Positions 1-11,600 of a stretch of DNA of 64,000 nt are shown here, one piece after another. Within the stretch, counting starts at the first letter, position 1, and the number at the start of each line of letters is the position of its first letter. The stretch is from Pelomyxa schiedti (Eukaryota; Evosea; Pelobiontida; Pelomyxidae): contig JAHLWZ010000822.1 of the NCBI GenBank assembly GCA_020536535.1, positions 1 to 64,000 on the forward strand, read 5' to 3'. The notes under the pieces are model-generated. The model saw only the letters and a program-made list of their open reading frames with translations. It was not told the DNA's origin and did no database searches. Both the position numbers and the translations under genes were made by a program.

Positions 1-1571
1 CAACGAGAGGGTTCTTATTCTGATCTTGGTTGGCGTTTTGAGGCATATGCTGCTTGGGACCGGCAAGTGCTGCATCGTGACGAGACTCGTAGTCGAGGCC
101 AGCAGCTCCAACAGGCTGAGGCTGAGGTGGTGGTACTGTGGCAATTGTGATTGTGCCTGAGGAGCCTGTGACAGAAGTGACCGTTGTGGTGATCGCTTTT
201 GGATTTCGGCTTCTGCAGAAGGGGAATCAGACTTTTCCACACTTCTTTGACTTAGTTGATGATTCTGAGGAGGTCGCTGTGAGGGTGATGTCACACGAGG
301 AGGAGGAAGAACTTGAACTGGTTGAACTTGCTGCTTCTGTTTTTCCTCCAGTGATGGTGATGGTTGTGGGAGCTCTTTGGTTTTTCTTTTTCAGAGTTTG
401 AAAACATTTTCACACTCTGCCGGTGGTGTGTCATGATGAAGAACTCGCAACGGCCGTAGCGGTGCTACTGCCGTTGGGTGTTGTTGTGATGGTGGTGGAA
501 TCCGAGATTCAGATTCAACTTCTGCACTTTCCTTCCAATTCTCACTCGCCTTCTCGCGGTGGATCACAACCACAGGCTGGAGACGTCCCATGGCGGCGTC
601 CAGCGCTGCACTACAGTCATTGTGGGTCTCGAAAGAAATAAACACCTGATTGCTGTCTCTTTCCCTGGCAGCAAGCAAAAAAGAGAGAGAAAATTTCAAA
701 ATCAGCTTGTGGCTATTGTGGAAGTGCAATGTATGAAATGAAATTGGTCCATAGAGAGAAAGAAATGAAATACTCACACGTTATTAAACATTGAGGCAAC
801 TTCTTTGGCTGTTAGATCTGACAAATGTGTGCAAACAATTGTCTTGTATCTATCTTTCCCCGTCTCCTTGTCGTAGCAACTTGCCCAATTGTAACAGTTG
901 ACGGCTTTTGCAATTTTGGGATCCTCTGATTTTGCTGAGAGAATGAGAGGCGGGGGAACAACTCTACTGCGAGGAGGCGCCGCACGAGGAGAAGTCTGCA
1001 GTTGCGAGATTGACTTTGAATGGTGCCTGATGTACCGCATTACGTTGGAGCTGGAGCGGGAGGGAGCACTGATTATGGGAGGAGCTCCTACGCGGTGAGG
1101 AGGCAGTGCAAATGCAGAGGCGCAACAAAAACCAGAAGCAGACGAGGCGGAGGTGGTCGTGCTCGTAGTCGCCCTCGTGGTCGGCACCATCGGCCACGCC
1201 GGAGTAGTCGTCGGCGTGGGCAGCAGCCCGCCCCCGCAGCGGCCCCCACCGAAAACAACAGGGGGAGGGGGAGCAGGGGGTGTGGCCAGGAGGCCAGCCC
1301 CGTCACCCAATGCACCCACTCCATAGCCCCTCCCTACCTCAGGAGCACCACCGCGCCCGGCCCCCACCAACGACGGAGGGGGCGCACCAAACACCGACGG
1401 CACGTGATATGAATGGAAACGTTCTCCCCTACCCCCCGGCGCCCACATCGTCTTCTCTTGGGTACTTTTTTTGGGTCTTCTTCTAAAAAAAGGCCTCAGC
1501 TCCGCCCCAGTTCTCCGGTAATTTTCTCCCAAATCGCCAAACATTTCCCAAAAACTAAAAGAAAGTGACAC
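1..1571 (-). CDS. RRM-like RNA-binding protein, Q/P-rich, cut by the left window edge
   Basis: The protein opens with a long G/P/S/T-rich segment (about 1571-900), then a segment with RRM-like pattern: beta strand YKTIVCTHL, helix TAKEVASMFNN, then after an intron NQVFISFE followed by a helix DCSAALDAAMGRL. The intron (donor GTGAGT at about 773, acceptor near 670) joins FNN-V-ERDSNQVF in frame. A second intron of only 30 bases (about 388-417, GTGTGAAA...AAAAAG) removes an in-frame TGA and restores a long Q/P/S-rich tail that stays open to base 1. The start could be at 1571 or at a later Met (MWAPGG, about 1448). RRM proteins bind single-stranded RNA; aromatic RNP residues are not obvious, so the fold assignment is moderate. 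The C terminus lies outside the window. Confidence 0.5.
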
Positions 1572-1714
1572 CTAAAATGTAACATAAAATAAAAAAAACC
1601 AACCAGGCAGGCGGTGGTTTCGCGGTCGCTCGGTGTGCCCGGCGAACGGACGTGCTCAAAAAAACCAACTTCGAAGGTACAACATTAATTTCCAACCACA
1701 CCCCATACAACAAC

Positions 1715-1820
1715 CACTTTCCCGATTTTAAATTCCCTATCACTAAACTAGTACTGTTTAGGTCACTCTAGGGTCTACTACAACAACATTTTCGGCGCGG
1801 ACTTCTTCTCCATCCACAAC
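1715..1820. repeat. 106-bp direct repeat, copy 1
   Basis: Starts cactttcccgattttaaatt and ends ttctccatccacaac. It matches the copy at 2780-2885 over 106 bases with one difference (tgTttagg here, tgCttagg in copy 2). The two copies are in the same orientation and lie on either side of the foldback element at 2102-2711. No reading frame is supported through it. Confidence 0.9.
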
Positions 1821-2101
1821 CTCTCTCCACTCTCCTACATGAAATTTAGCATCCCCACTTTCATGAAAACTCTACTCCCTTCTTCTCACCTCCTATCCCT
1901 CCTCTAACAACCTATCTCTATGTACAAACTCTCACTCATGAATTACATCAGTCAACATGATTTTTGCACCATTCTCCATCCACACTCTACATGAATTTCA
2001 ACCCCTTCAACCACTTCACACATGAATTTAACCCCTTCTAACCTCTCATCCGATTTTGAAGTCAATTCCACAGGTTCCAACTGGAAATTTCCTTCTTTTT
2101 A
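1821..2101. other. Gene-free C/T-rich stretch with degenerate short repeats
   Basis: No coding support on either strand. The core catgaattt recurs imperfectly near 1839, 1938, 1991 and 2022, twice followed by -aaccccttc, suggesting decayed tandem or dispersed repeats. Strongly C/T-rich on the + strand. Confidence 0.4.
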
Positions 2102-2711
2102 CTAATATTGGGACTCACACTAAAAAATTCGTTTTGATGAATCAGAGTGTTGTTCTCAGTCGGGGGTGGATGGAAAAATCTGCTCTTTTGGATTTAGCTG
2201 GCCCAAAGGGTGGACCAGAAAATGTGCTTGGTCCTGCAGCAGTCTCTGTGCCCTGAAGGGAGAAAGGAATTTTTTTTGCCCAAAAGTGCCCTGGTCCAGA
2301 AAAAAAAAAATCCGGTCCGGAAAAATAATTCTTTTTTTCTGTGAAATAAACACACATGCAGCAGGCACAGAGGACATTAAATGTGCATGGCAATGCTGTT
2401 GTAGTCACCCATAACAAGTTGTACTGAGATGGCACAGTGTCTCTCTGGAGGTGACTTGTCCTCAGTGTGACGTTGACTCAATACCTTGGTTTTAAGTCAT
2501 TACTGTTGCTGGTTGTGACAATAATATTGAGTTGTCCATGTTACAACAAGCTCTGACAACCACATGCCTCACACCCTGTGACAAAACCGCAGGCCACAGA
2601 AATTCACAGAAAAAAAGTATTTTTTTTCCGGACCGGATTTTTTCCCCTGGACCAGATTTTCGTTTTTTGGACCAAAAACCCCCTAGTGTGAGTCCCAAAT
2701 ATCTCTATTAG
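2102..2711. mobile_element. Foldback / MITE-like non-autonomous element
   Basis: Terminal inverted repeats are visible: the left end reads ATATTGGGACTCACACTA (2105-2122) and the right end, reverse-complemented, reads ATATTTGGGACTCACACTA (2684-2702). Just outside, CTAATA occurs on the left (2102-2107) and its complement TATTAG on the right (2706-2711), so the symmetry continues after a short gap. A second, longer inverted pair lies inside: 2291-2347 (CTGGTCCAG, A-run, TCCGGTCCGGA, T-run, CTGTGAA) against 2594-2660 reversed. The whole unit could fold into a long hairpin. No transposase frame is present, so it would depend on a partner elsewhere. A target-site duplication is not certain. Confidence 0.7.
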
Positions 2712-2779
2712 GTTTTTACAGCCGGAATTGGAGAAGATGAATTTCGAGATTGGGGCTCTCTGCTTCTAAAAGTTGTGTG

Positions 2780-2885
2780 CACTTTCCCGATTTTAAATTC
2801 CCTATCACTAAACTAGTACTGCTTAGGTCACTCTAGGGTCTACTACAACAACATTTTCGGCGCGGACTTCTTCTCCATCCACAAC
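2780..2885. repeat. 106-bp direct repeat, copy 2
   Basis: Second copy of the 1715-1820 unit, one base different, in the same orientation. The sequence around both copies is otherwise unrelated (tcctaaatac after this copy, ctctctccac after copy 1). The stretch from here to the NXF1 stop at 3116 shows no gene. Confidence 0.9.
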
Positions 2886-3115
2886 TCCTAAATACAAAAA
2901 ATCCCGCCTCCATCAGTTTCAAAATCCTCCACCAAAGGCAAAACTTTCAAAAGAATCAAGTGCGGTATCCCACTGGATACTTGTAGTAAGAATAAAAGAG
3001 CCTTGGTGTGTTAGGACAGGCACACGATGACTAGTATTTGACACCACAACCAACCATCGCTCGGTCGATGTAAAGATTAAAACAACTTGGCATTATTTTT
3101 TCTTATGGCTGATAT

Positions 3116-5253
3116 TTATGAAGTTGTCAAAGAGTTAGGTGCTGTGCAGGGGTTTAATGCCTCTGCAGGAATCTTTCCCTGTGCCTGTGAGTAGATTGGA
3201 ATTCCACCAAACAAGAAAACAAAAGTATGGAGACTGACCTTGAGTCTGTTGAAGGATTCCATAGCAGCATCGTGATTCCACTGGGCACTTTGCAAACACT
3301 GCAGGGCGTAACACTCAAGTAAGTTGGTGTCCTGCATCAGCTGTGCCAGCATTATGGGCGATCCTGTTGCCGGTGCCTTCAAAACCAACATTGAGGGGTC
3401 AGAGCAAAAGTGCAGTTGGTCATTGATAATCACTTGCGGCCAGCTTCTGGATATAATTTAGTGTAAATAAGCACTGTGGGATGATAAGAGGAGTTGACCC
3501 AGGGGATAATGCATTTGGGTTGCGAGCTAGTAAGAATGTTCTGGTAAACGCGAAGCTGTGATCTCCTGAATATTCTAAATGAATTCGTGTGAAGAAAGAA
3601 GAGAAACACACTCACTGAAACCAGGCCATAAACTTGAACGCACATCACGGGTGCCGGGCACAGTGAAGTGAGGATGTACGCATCCATAGTAAAATTGGCG
3701 AGAGAGTGCGTGGTTGCGGGAAGAGAATTAAGATATCGGCATATCTGTTGGGTACCGTGCAGCAGTGTGGGACTTTGCTTATCTTACTCAAAATGGTGAG
3801 AGACGGGGAGAAAAGAGAAAAGAAGACACCTTTGGGGCAGAAGTACAGATTTCTGTTCATTTCCCCGAATATATCCTCAGCCGGTGTACTATGAATGACG
3901 CGGGGTATCTTCAGGTTAGCTTCTGATGCAAGTCAATCAGAGGTATATACCCCCGAGTGTCCACTGAGAAAAGAGATGTGTCCACGTAAGCGCCTAACAA
4001 TGTGTCACGGGAATGATCAAATGCGTCAAAGTATCTACACAACACACTAGTTTAACCTAAGCAAAGGCAAGACGAACAAACCGTCTCATGAATGAGGTGG
4101 CTGCATCAGAGGTTTCACTTGTGTCTCGGTAGTTTGGAATACACTCAGGGAGTTGTACACCAGTTGTGATGAATGCCGGTAAGTTGAAGGAGCGTAGCAT
4201 TTTGACTTCAACGCCATCAAGAAACCGCAAATGCGGAAATTTGCGCTCAACCTCGCTGTCCAAGAAGAAGTTAAAATAGTAGCTCTAAATATCGCGTAAA
4301 GAATACCTTCGGTAATTCAGTAATCCCGAAACAGGGTTCTCACGCAGGTCAAGTTCTCTCACCCTCGCATTTCTGAGGTGTTCCAAGTCACTCATTTCAG
4401 AAATTGAATTATCTTTTTGTGAAATTAGTTGAGGTGCAGGAATTTTGGAATTTCGTATTCACTTCTCAAGGAAAAGTTCTTTAGATCTCTGAGAAATATT
4501 ATGGCACTGAGACTGAACCCAGCAAGAGAGCAAATGTTGTTTCCTTCCAAGGAGATAGTTTCTATCTATATTATTAAAACTCGGCGAGGAGGTTTATAGT
4601 GAATAATGTACCTGAGGGCATTCTTTTCGAGCAACCAGCCACAGAGTGGAGTACATAGTGATCGTATTCAAGTCAACTTGATCCCTGCAATTTGGTCAAA
4701 ATCAATAGCTTTTTAACAATAGGCCCATACAAAGTGAATTTGTGTTGAAGCGAAGAAAGATCCAAAAACTTGGAACCAGGTAGATATGATGCCTTTACCA
4801 ACTGTGTCAAAGAGTTCTCCTAGCAAGGATAAGGTTAAAGGTGAAAGTAGGGCTCATAGCCAGAGGGAAACCAGGGAAATGGCTCTTTTGGCATTTTCCC
4901 TTTTCAGTGCTGAAGAGACAACAGTTATCTTCAACTAATGAAGGAAATATGGAAGGGATCAACATTAAAGTAGAAAGTCAACAAAAAACCGGTGTGGTTT
5001 TGAAGACAGTCCCACTAAATGCTGCCAGATCATTGGCTTCTTTCAGTGATGGAACTGAAAAAGAGAGTTTGCGAGGTGCTATCATCTTGACCTAAATTTT
5101 TGTTTGTGTAATTCATTGTACTTCAGAATTGTCTTGGCACACATTGGAGAATGGAATTGGCTTGGGGAGCTTCGATTTCAGAAAAGTAACTAATTCAGAC
5201 GCTGAGGCTCCAAATTGGAAGCAACTCACCTTTGAATCGTCATCATAATTCAT
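3116..5253 (-). CDS. NXF1: NXF1/TAP-type mRNA export receptor
   Basis: Bulk mRNA exporter that pairs with p15/NXT and docks on nucleoporin FG repeats. Domains recovered by splicing: start MNYDDDSK (5253); RRM-like part with ELVTFLKSKLPKPIPFSN and KLSFSVPSLKEANDLAAF; leucine-rich repeats (SKFLDLSSLQHK; NFSLRNNSISEMSDLEHL; RELDLRENPVSGLL); the NXF signature after the LRRs, FPHLRFLDGVEV (about 4230); NTF2-like domain (DTLLGAYVDTSLFSV; FAFTRTFLLARNP; VIINDQLHF); and a C-terminal TAP-C/UBA-like domain (LECYALQCLQSAQWNHDAAM, then GKIPAEAL). Order and contents match the complete family. At least nine short introns, one of about 28 bases (about 3447-3474). The neighbours are unrelated. Confidence 0.92.
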
Positions 5254-5647
5254 AAACCAACACTAACACAAACTCACTTCAATGTAGGTCAAAGATTCAT
5301 CCAACCTGCATAAAAACCAAAGAATTTGGCAAAAAGTACAGTCAGATTAGTTTGAAGAGCAAATAGTGAGTTATCACATCGAGGTTCCGCAGCTGTTGCT
5401 GCCTGAGTTGTTCCACTCTCTTTTAACTTTCTTCCCTTTTTTCACACCCCACGTGAGACACCAGTCCAAGCAAGGGGCACCCACAATTTTTTTTTTAACG
5501 AACGCGAGGCAACCTCTAACATGCGGGGCAACTACTGTGGTGTCCTTGACATTACGGCGTTGGCTGGGTCTCATCTACTACGAGCCGCCAATTAAACAGT
5601 TTCTCGGAAGTAATTCAGTTAATAATCGATTGATTGAGTGGCAAGGT
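5254..5647. promoter_or_regulatory. Intergenic: NXF1 upstream region / 3' region of the glycyl radical gene
   Basis: About 390 bases between the NXF1 start and the stop of the next minus-strand gene. An open frame on the + strand from 5366 runs antisense into the DUF2278 exon and looks like a shadow. No promoter motif is obvious. Confidence 0.3.
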
Positions 5648-8600
5648 TTAATGGTGATGAGAACGTCGGTTGTGGGGATTCCTGTGAGGAGGCGTTGGCC
5701 TCTCCTCCTCGTTGTCATCTCCGTCGTTGTGTCCGCTGTCATTGTTTGGGTTGGTTTGATCGTTGATAAAGTCAGGAATGGTCTTGGCATCAGCGGTGGG
5801 GCGGCCGTTCTCGTCTGTGGGAAGCCTCTGCACGTTGAAAGCACAGAATACTGCTACCCACTTGGAGTCGTCGTTTCCTCTGGGGTTTTGGATCAGAACA
5901 ATGAAGCAGTGGCAAGAGGGGAAACAAACCGGGCAAAGATGCAACCATCCTGGAAAGTTCCATTGTCCTTGTCCCAGTTACCTGAGGCGTTTCCTTGGTT
6001 CATGTGTATATCTATGGGGAGAGGAATCATTTAACAAATGGAGTCTTAACTGAGAGTACTATTTACCATGGATTCCATTGTTACTACTGTACGGCTGCCC
6101 AAATAGCCATATGCGAGGATCGGCGCCAAGGCCTTCCAGAGCACGAGTTATCTGGCTCCCCATTGCCGTCGGTGCAGTTGACTTCATGTCAGCCCAGTTA
6201 AAAGCCTGGTAGAGGCCGTCGCTGTCATCACACATTCCTCGGAAGTAATCCAGGCGGTTTGTTTTCTCTGTGAGTCTTTTTGCCCACACGCCATCTTCGT
6301 CGCATTGCTTCTCAACAGCCTGCAGCACTTCAACTACTGAGGCGGCCTCCTTCACTCCAGACTGTAGGTAGTCATCATACACAACAGTCCAGTTGTTTGA
6401 CTTGTCAAATGACTGCAAATTAATGGCACAGTCCCAACCCTGACTTAGAGAGAGATGAAGGTGTGGTCCATTTCCAGACTTTTTGACCCACGTCTTGAGT
6501 AGAGCACCAACAAAGACAGTATACTGCAGTCCAACGGGAGCTCTCCTGGCCATTGTCATTGGTTCTGCCATAAGTCCAGCTTCTGGGGTAGTTACCGCCA
6601 GTTGGGGTAACTCGCCTGCTGGCTCTGTAAGATGCGCTTCTGGAGGATTGAGCTGCGGTAATGCTGCGGCAGAGTCTGAAAAATCTCTTGCACAAGGGCC
6701 AATCTGCAGGCGCCTCTGCTGGTGCATTTGTACTGAAACAAGATTATATAATTGTCGGGAAATTTATAATTTCTTACTTTCATTGTGCATCACAACATAG
6801 TAATCAGACCATCCACCCTTAAATTACCTCAGGGAAAATATATTGGGAATTTGTAAGTCATACATGTCTGAGCCTGACGAGGTTGTACTGTTCAAACGCA
6901 GGTGCCTTGCTGTCAAGGGGACTCAACATTGTTTTGAGATCACAGCAATTAAATGAAAGCATATTTGGTCCCCACCCGAGTCTAAACAGTTTCATAATGT
7001 TGAGGAGGTCAGATATTTTGAATGACTCTGCTATCTGACAAGATATTAACAGGAAGGAAGGCCAACAGAAAGGAAGAGGACCCGCAAAATTGCCTCAGAA
7101 CCATCAGGGAAATTTGCTATGTAGTTATACGCCTGTAAGACTACATTTGCAGGCGTGGGCTTCACAGTTTTGGCAAACCTTTCTATCGGTTTGTCGAAAG
7201 GCCATCCCTGCGGGCTGCAATTTGAAGCCCATGGGTGACCACTGAGGCGACCATCAGGTGAAGCAGCTTGTACTTTGGCGAGACCCACATAATTTTCATT
7301 TGATCCAGTACCCGCATGGAAAATGAAGTCGACGCTGCATAAACTTAAATTTGTGCTAGGGGGCGGGGCAGAAATATTACTTGTACTTAGTCTTCTTCTC
7401 CTCCCTGAGGGCCAATATGCATGGCTCTTTCGATGCTTCATTGAATGTATTGATAACCACATTGGATAGCCACACTGCAATGTCATTGAGCTCTTGCTTT
7501 GCTGGGGACAGTGTTTGTCCGAATTTAGGTAAACTTAGCACAATTTCTCTCAAATTGGACAGTCTTTCCCTTTCTTTCCTGTGAGGGATTGTTACAGTAC
7601 AGAATTAGGAAGGTAGTGATACTTCAAAGCCATCTCATTCTGTTCAAAGCCCTCGTAAGGGAAGAACGGGGGAGGTAGGGTGCCTTCTCCCCAATTTCCA
7701 ATCAAGCAATGTAGAAGCTCACTAGTTCTTATTTTATTCAATGGCTGAATTTGAGTGAACAACAACAAAAAAAAAAACCTAAGAGGTATGACATACATCT
7801 GCGTAGCAAAGCTTGTAAACAGAATACAAGGAGTCAACTGTATTGGCAAATGCAGCCCAAAATACCATCACAATATGGTACTTTGCTCCACCATTAGTCA
7901 AGTCTCTGTGTGAATTTTGACAGCCAGCAATAAATGCAGACAACAAGGGTGAGGGACAAACCTAGTATACCAAAAGTGAGTCAATAGAACTCCTTTTCGC
8001 TACACACATCTTTAAGGTTACCAAGGCCTCCCATGATAAACTGAAGTTTTCTAATGCATAAAAGTTTGAAGTGATGTGCATAACATCTTTTGAACTCGTC
8101 GAAAGTTTCAAATGAATCAGGGTCAGGCGTTTTAAATGACACAGTTTCACCATCAAGATTGAAAGCACCTTCAACTATTAATACGGAAACGATTGGTTGG
8201 ACGAAAATATACCTGCTCTTTGTATGCTGGATCCTCGGTTAAGTGTCCATTCCAATGGTCCCAGCAAACTTTCATACACAAAAGCGAGTTCTGGAATGGT
8301 CAGCTAAGGAGTACAGGGGAAAAAACTACAAATCGCTCACCAGTTTCTCCTTCGAAGACGGGCTCGTAGCACCCATCACAACAATAGTTTCTGGCAGCAG
8401 AATCAGGGAAAGTGGAAAGCCCCGATTTTACAGCAGCATCCTGAAGAGAATAAATTGTCTTTCAAACCACCATCACTACAAACCTTTAAAGCCGGGACAA
8501 TCTTGTCATCGTTGAATAACAGGGGGTTTGCACCACCACTGAGGAGGCATTTTGCCGCTTCCTTTAGGCACAGTTGTTGCATGTGGTTACCCTCCACTTC

Positions 8601-11600
8601 TTGCGTCAACCTAGTGCCAATGTGTTATACACATATATCATAACTTCCCACCTTAAACTGAGGCAAGGAGCAACAAGAGGAAGCATTCGAGACGCCCGTA
8701 GCATTAGTACAGTAAGAGGGTTGCATCCATCTACTTGCTTCTTTTTTAGGTATCCACCGAGCGTAACCTACATTTAATATTGTTTTAGCTTCGAAAGAAG
8801 TAAGGGGATGGTCACCTGTTGCACCCATTGGTTTACAGAAATACCGCCTGGAAATGGACCACTTGTATAGGGTACTAATAAAAGTGAGTCCTGGTTGCTT
8901 TTAAGGAACGAAACAACTCTACCTGCAACGCCCCCATAACTGCGATGCGTGGTTTGAACCCTTCTGCGATCAAGAAGGACAGGCTCCCCAATTTTCATCC
9001 AGAGGCTGCAGATAATGTCCTGTGCCCCAGATGGATATGCTTGATAGAAGGGAAGTAACACCTAAAATAAATCACACTAGGGAGCTGGCGACGCGGAAAT
9101 ACTCACTTGATCCAAGCGCCCAAGAGAACACGGGTCACCCTGAAGCATCAAACAAACATGAACGAAGAAAACAGACTGTGACGCATCCAGAAGAGTTTTG
9201 GGGGTCTCAAGAACAAGTCTGGATACCCGCTCAGCTATGAGCAGTAGGTTCTTGACTGTCACAGGGTCATTTGTTTTTGCCCGAGACGACCTTATTAGTG
9301 TAACTCACAAGTCCCTTCTACATGGATTTGGGAAAATACATTATTTGAAAAATGGCAAGCCTGGCATGGGCAAGGGCATATAACTGAATTCCTTCCAAGG
9401 AGTCCACAACACTTCGATGGAAATCTCTCTACAAAAAAGAAGGGGGTCAAACAGGGACTTGTAGCACATAATATACTTCATCTTGTTTCAGAGAAGACTG
9501 TTGTGCCAGGTGGAGATGTTGGCGTCTCAATCCCTCCCATCCTTTCTTGAGGTGCATTTTGTGTGATGGCACAATATGGCCAGAGGCAGATGTTTCATCA
9601 AGATTCCTGGTGGCGAATTGGTTTCTTTCTGAATCCGTAAGATACTCGATGACAACTTTGCCCATAGGGATGGCGGGGAGGTGTGGAATGTTTCCTACAA
9701 CGAATTCACGTGAGCTGAGACGGAATTGGTGGGCCATAATTCCATATTCCCCCACCTATGTCAGGAAAGTTTGTAATGTGTTGTCGCGACATAGGAAGAA
9801 GAGCTCAGGGAGTACCATTTGCATTCCCAGCGTCTCTTTGATTGCCATTCCTTTCCTCCTGGCAATACTTAAACTAGAGACAGTTTCTCCTCTGTAAGCA
9901 GAGAGTGGAGAAAGTAAAGGGGTAAATCTGGTTTTATACCAAGTGGAATTCCACTCCTTTCAAATTCAAATGAATAACTAAAACAGGGAGGTTTGGAAGT
10001 GCCTGAAATATGTTGCCCATGAGATCTAACACTTTTTCACTTGGCACACCAGGGGAAAAGGGGGCTTCTGTTTGACATGGATCTTTCACTGTTGCTTTGC
10101 CCTCGTGGCGGAAAAACAGCTTTTTGGACATTCTATGCATGTACTGAAAGTCGTTGTAGAAAAAGTAGGGATTTGCAAGGTAGTCTGTGTTTTCAGTAAG
10201 CCTCAAACGGTGAATATCGTAGTGCTTCTCGATTGGCGGGAAATCTCTATGAGTAATTACAGACTTTATACCAAGTTGCTCTTGGTTGGGGATATCTGAA
10301 CTGCCTAAAAAAGAAAACCGTTTCAAAGGGAAGAGACTTACACCACAATCCACCAAAGAGGGGTTTGACTGCCCTCATGAGGTTTGAGTCATGCATTTTT
10401 GAAGAAGATTCACTTTTCGCCAAAGATTCCAGAATTCTCTGAAACACACCAAAGGAATTGGCAAAAGAAATTATGTAGGCTCCATCTTCGAACCTTGTGA
10501 AATGGGAAAGAGAATAGGTGAGGGGGCGCCGTACTTTCGGTCTTGCATTTCGGGAGGTATTGCTGCCGAAGTTGCTCCCCACGTGATGGATTGGCGAAGC
10601 ATAGTTAGAACGTGTCCGAACCTGTTATTAGGAGTTAGAGAGAAGATTTCCATAACCAGACTTACTCATTTATAACCCTGCCTTTTTTCATGTGACTTGT
10701 GTCGTTGTTTGGATCATCAATGAGGCTGTTAGTGTTTTCCTTGCGTCCAATCATATCACCCAGAACTGCCTCCCGAATCTTCATTAAAGCGAAAATTCTT
10801 GTCCAATTCTTTCAGAAACACAATCAGTATTCAGGAAAAAAAGCTCAAAATGGCACACTATTTGAAAGCCTTGTGTCAAGCAGAAGGTGCCCCCAAAGCA
10901 ATCGCTGTATGGCTCATTTATGAGAACAAGGCGAGATAGGGACACAGGGTCACGTGGGTTGTTGAGCCCATCCAAAAAGTTTTCCCCAAGGACGAGATTC
11001 TTGTTCTTTGTGGCTACACCCTCTCTGTGTCACAATTAAATAGGAAGACAATATAATATTTTTTTTAGACATACTTGACGTTCTCGATGACAGCTTTGCT
11101 TCTCATTCCAGGTGGGACAGCATTGTGCTTTACAAGAAAATCCAAGGTTTCCTCCTTGGCTCGCTCCAAAGCCTCCAGCAACTTAGTGGCACAAAGTTTA
11201 TCAGCGCCTCTAAGGGAAAAGAACATGTCTTCATCAGTATCGATAAACTTGATCACAGGTTCAGCTGTATCAGGCCTAGTGGATATCGTGCCCGCCGGCA
11301 TGAGGAAAGGCTTCTCGATGTATGCCCCTTTGGGCTTATTAAGGATATTTTCTTGGAGGAACATGCCCAAGCTCATTCCACATACGAAGTCAGCTATACG
11401 CCGGTCCTGTACGGCAGGTGGTGAGTGAAACCTGTCCTAGAGTGCATGAAGATGGCTTACTGATATACTATTGAGCTTTTCGACTTTCCGCCAAACAGAG
11501 TGGGCAATATCAGATAAGAACTGACGCTTGACAGAGTTGGCAATATTGGGGTATTTGAGAGTAACAACAAATGTGCAAACTGGATCAAAATACAATAATC

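Noticed and set aside
964-1412. Several open frames on both strands over 0.96-1.4 kb
   Set aside because: All derive from a GC-rich low-complexity block; only the minus frame continuing into the RRM-like segment has downstream support.
1715-2885. LTR retrotransposon reading of the direct repeats
   Set aside because: The repeats are only 106 bp, lack TG...CA ends, and the interior holds no polymerase or integrase frame, only a hairpin element.
5366-6034. Plus-strand open frame of 222 codons
   Set aside because: It lies opposite the DUF2278 exons, whose minus-strand protein has clear family motifs and splice sites; the plus frame shows no domain and is a shadow.
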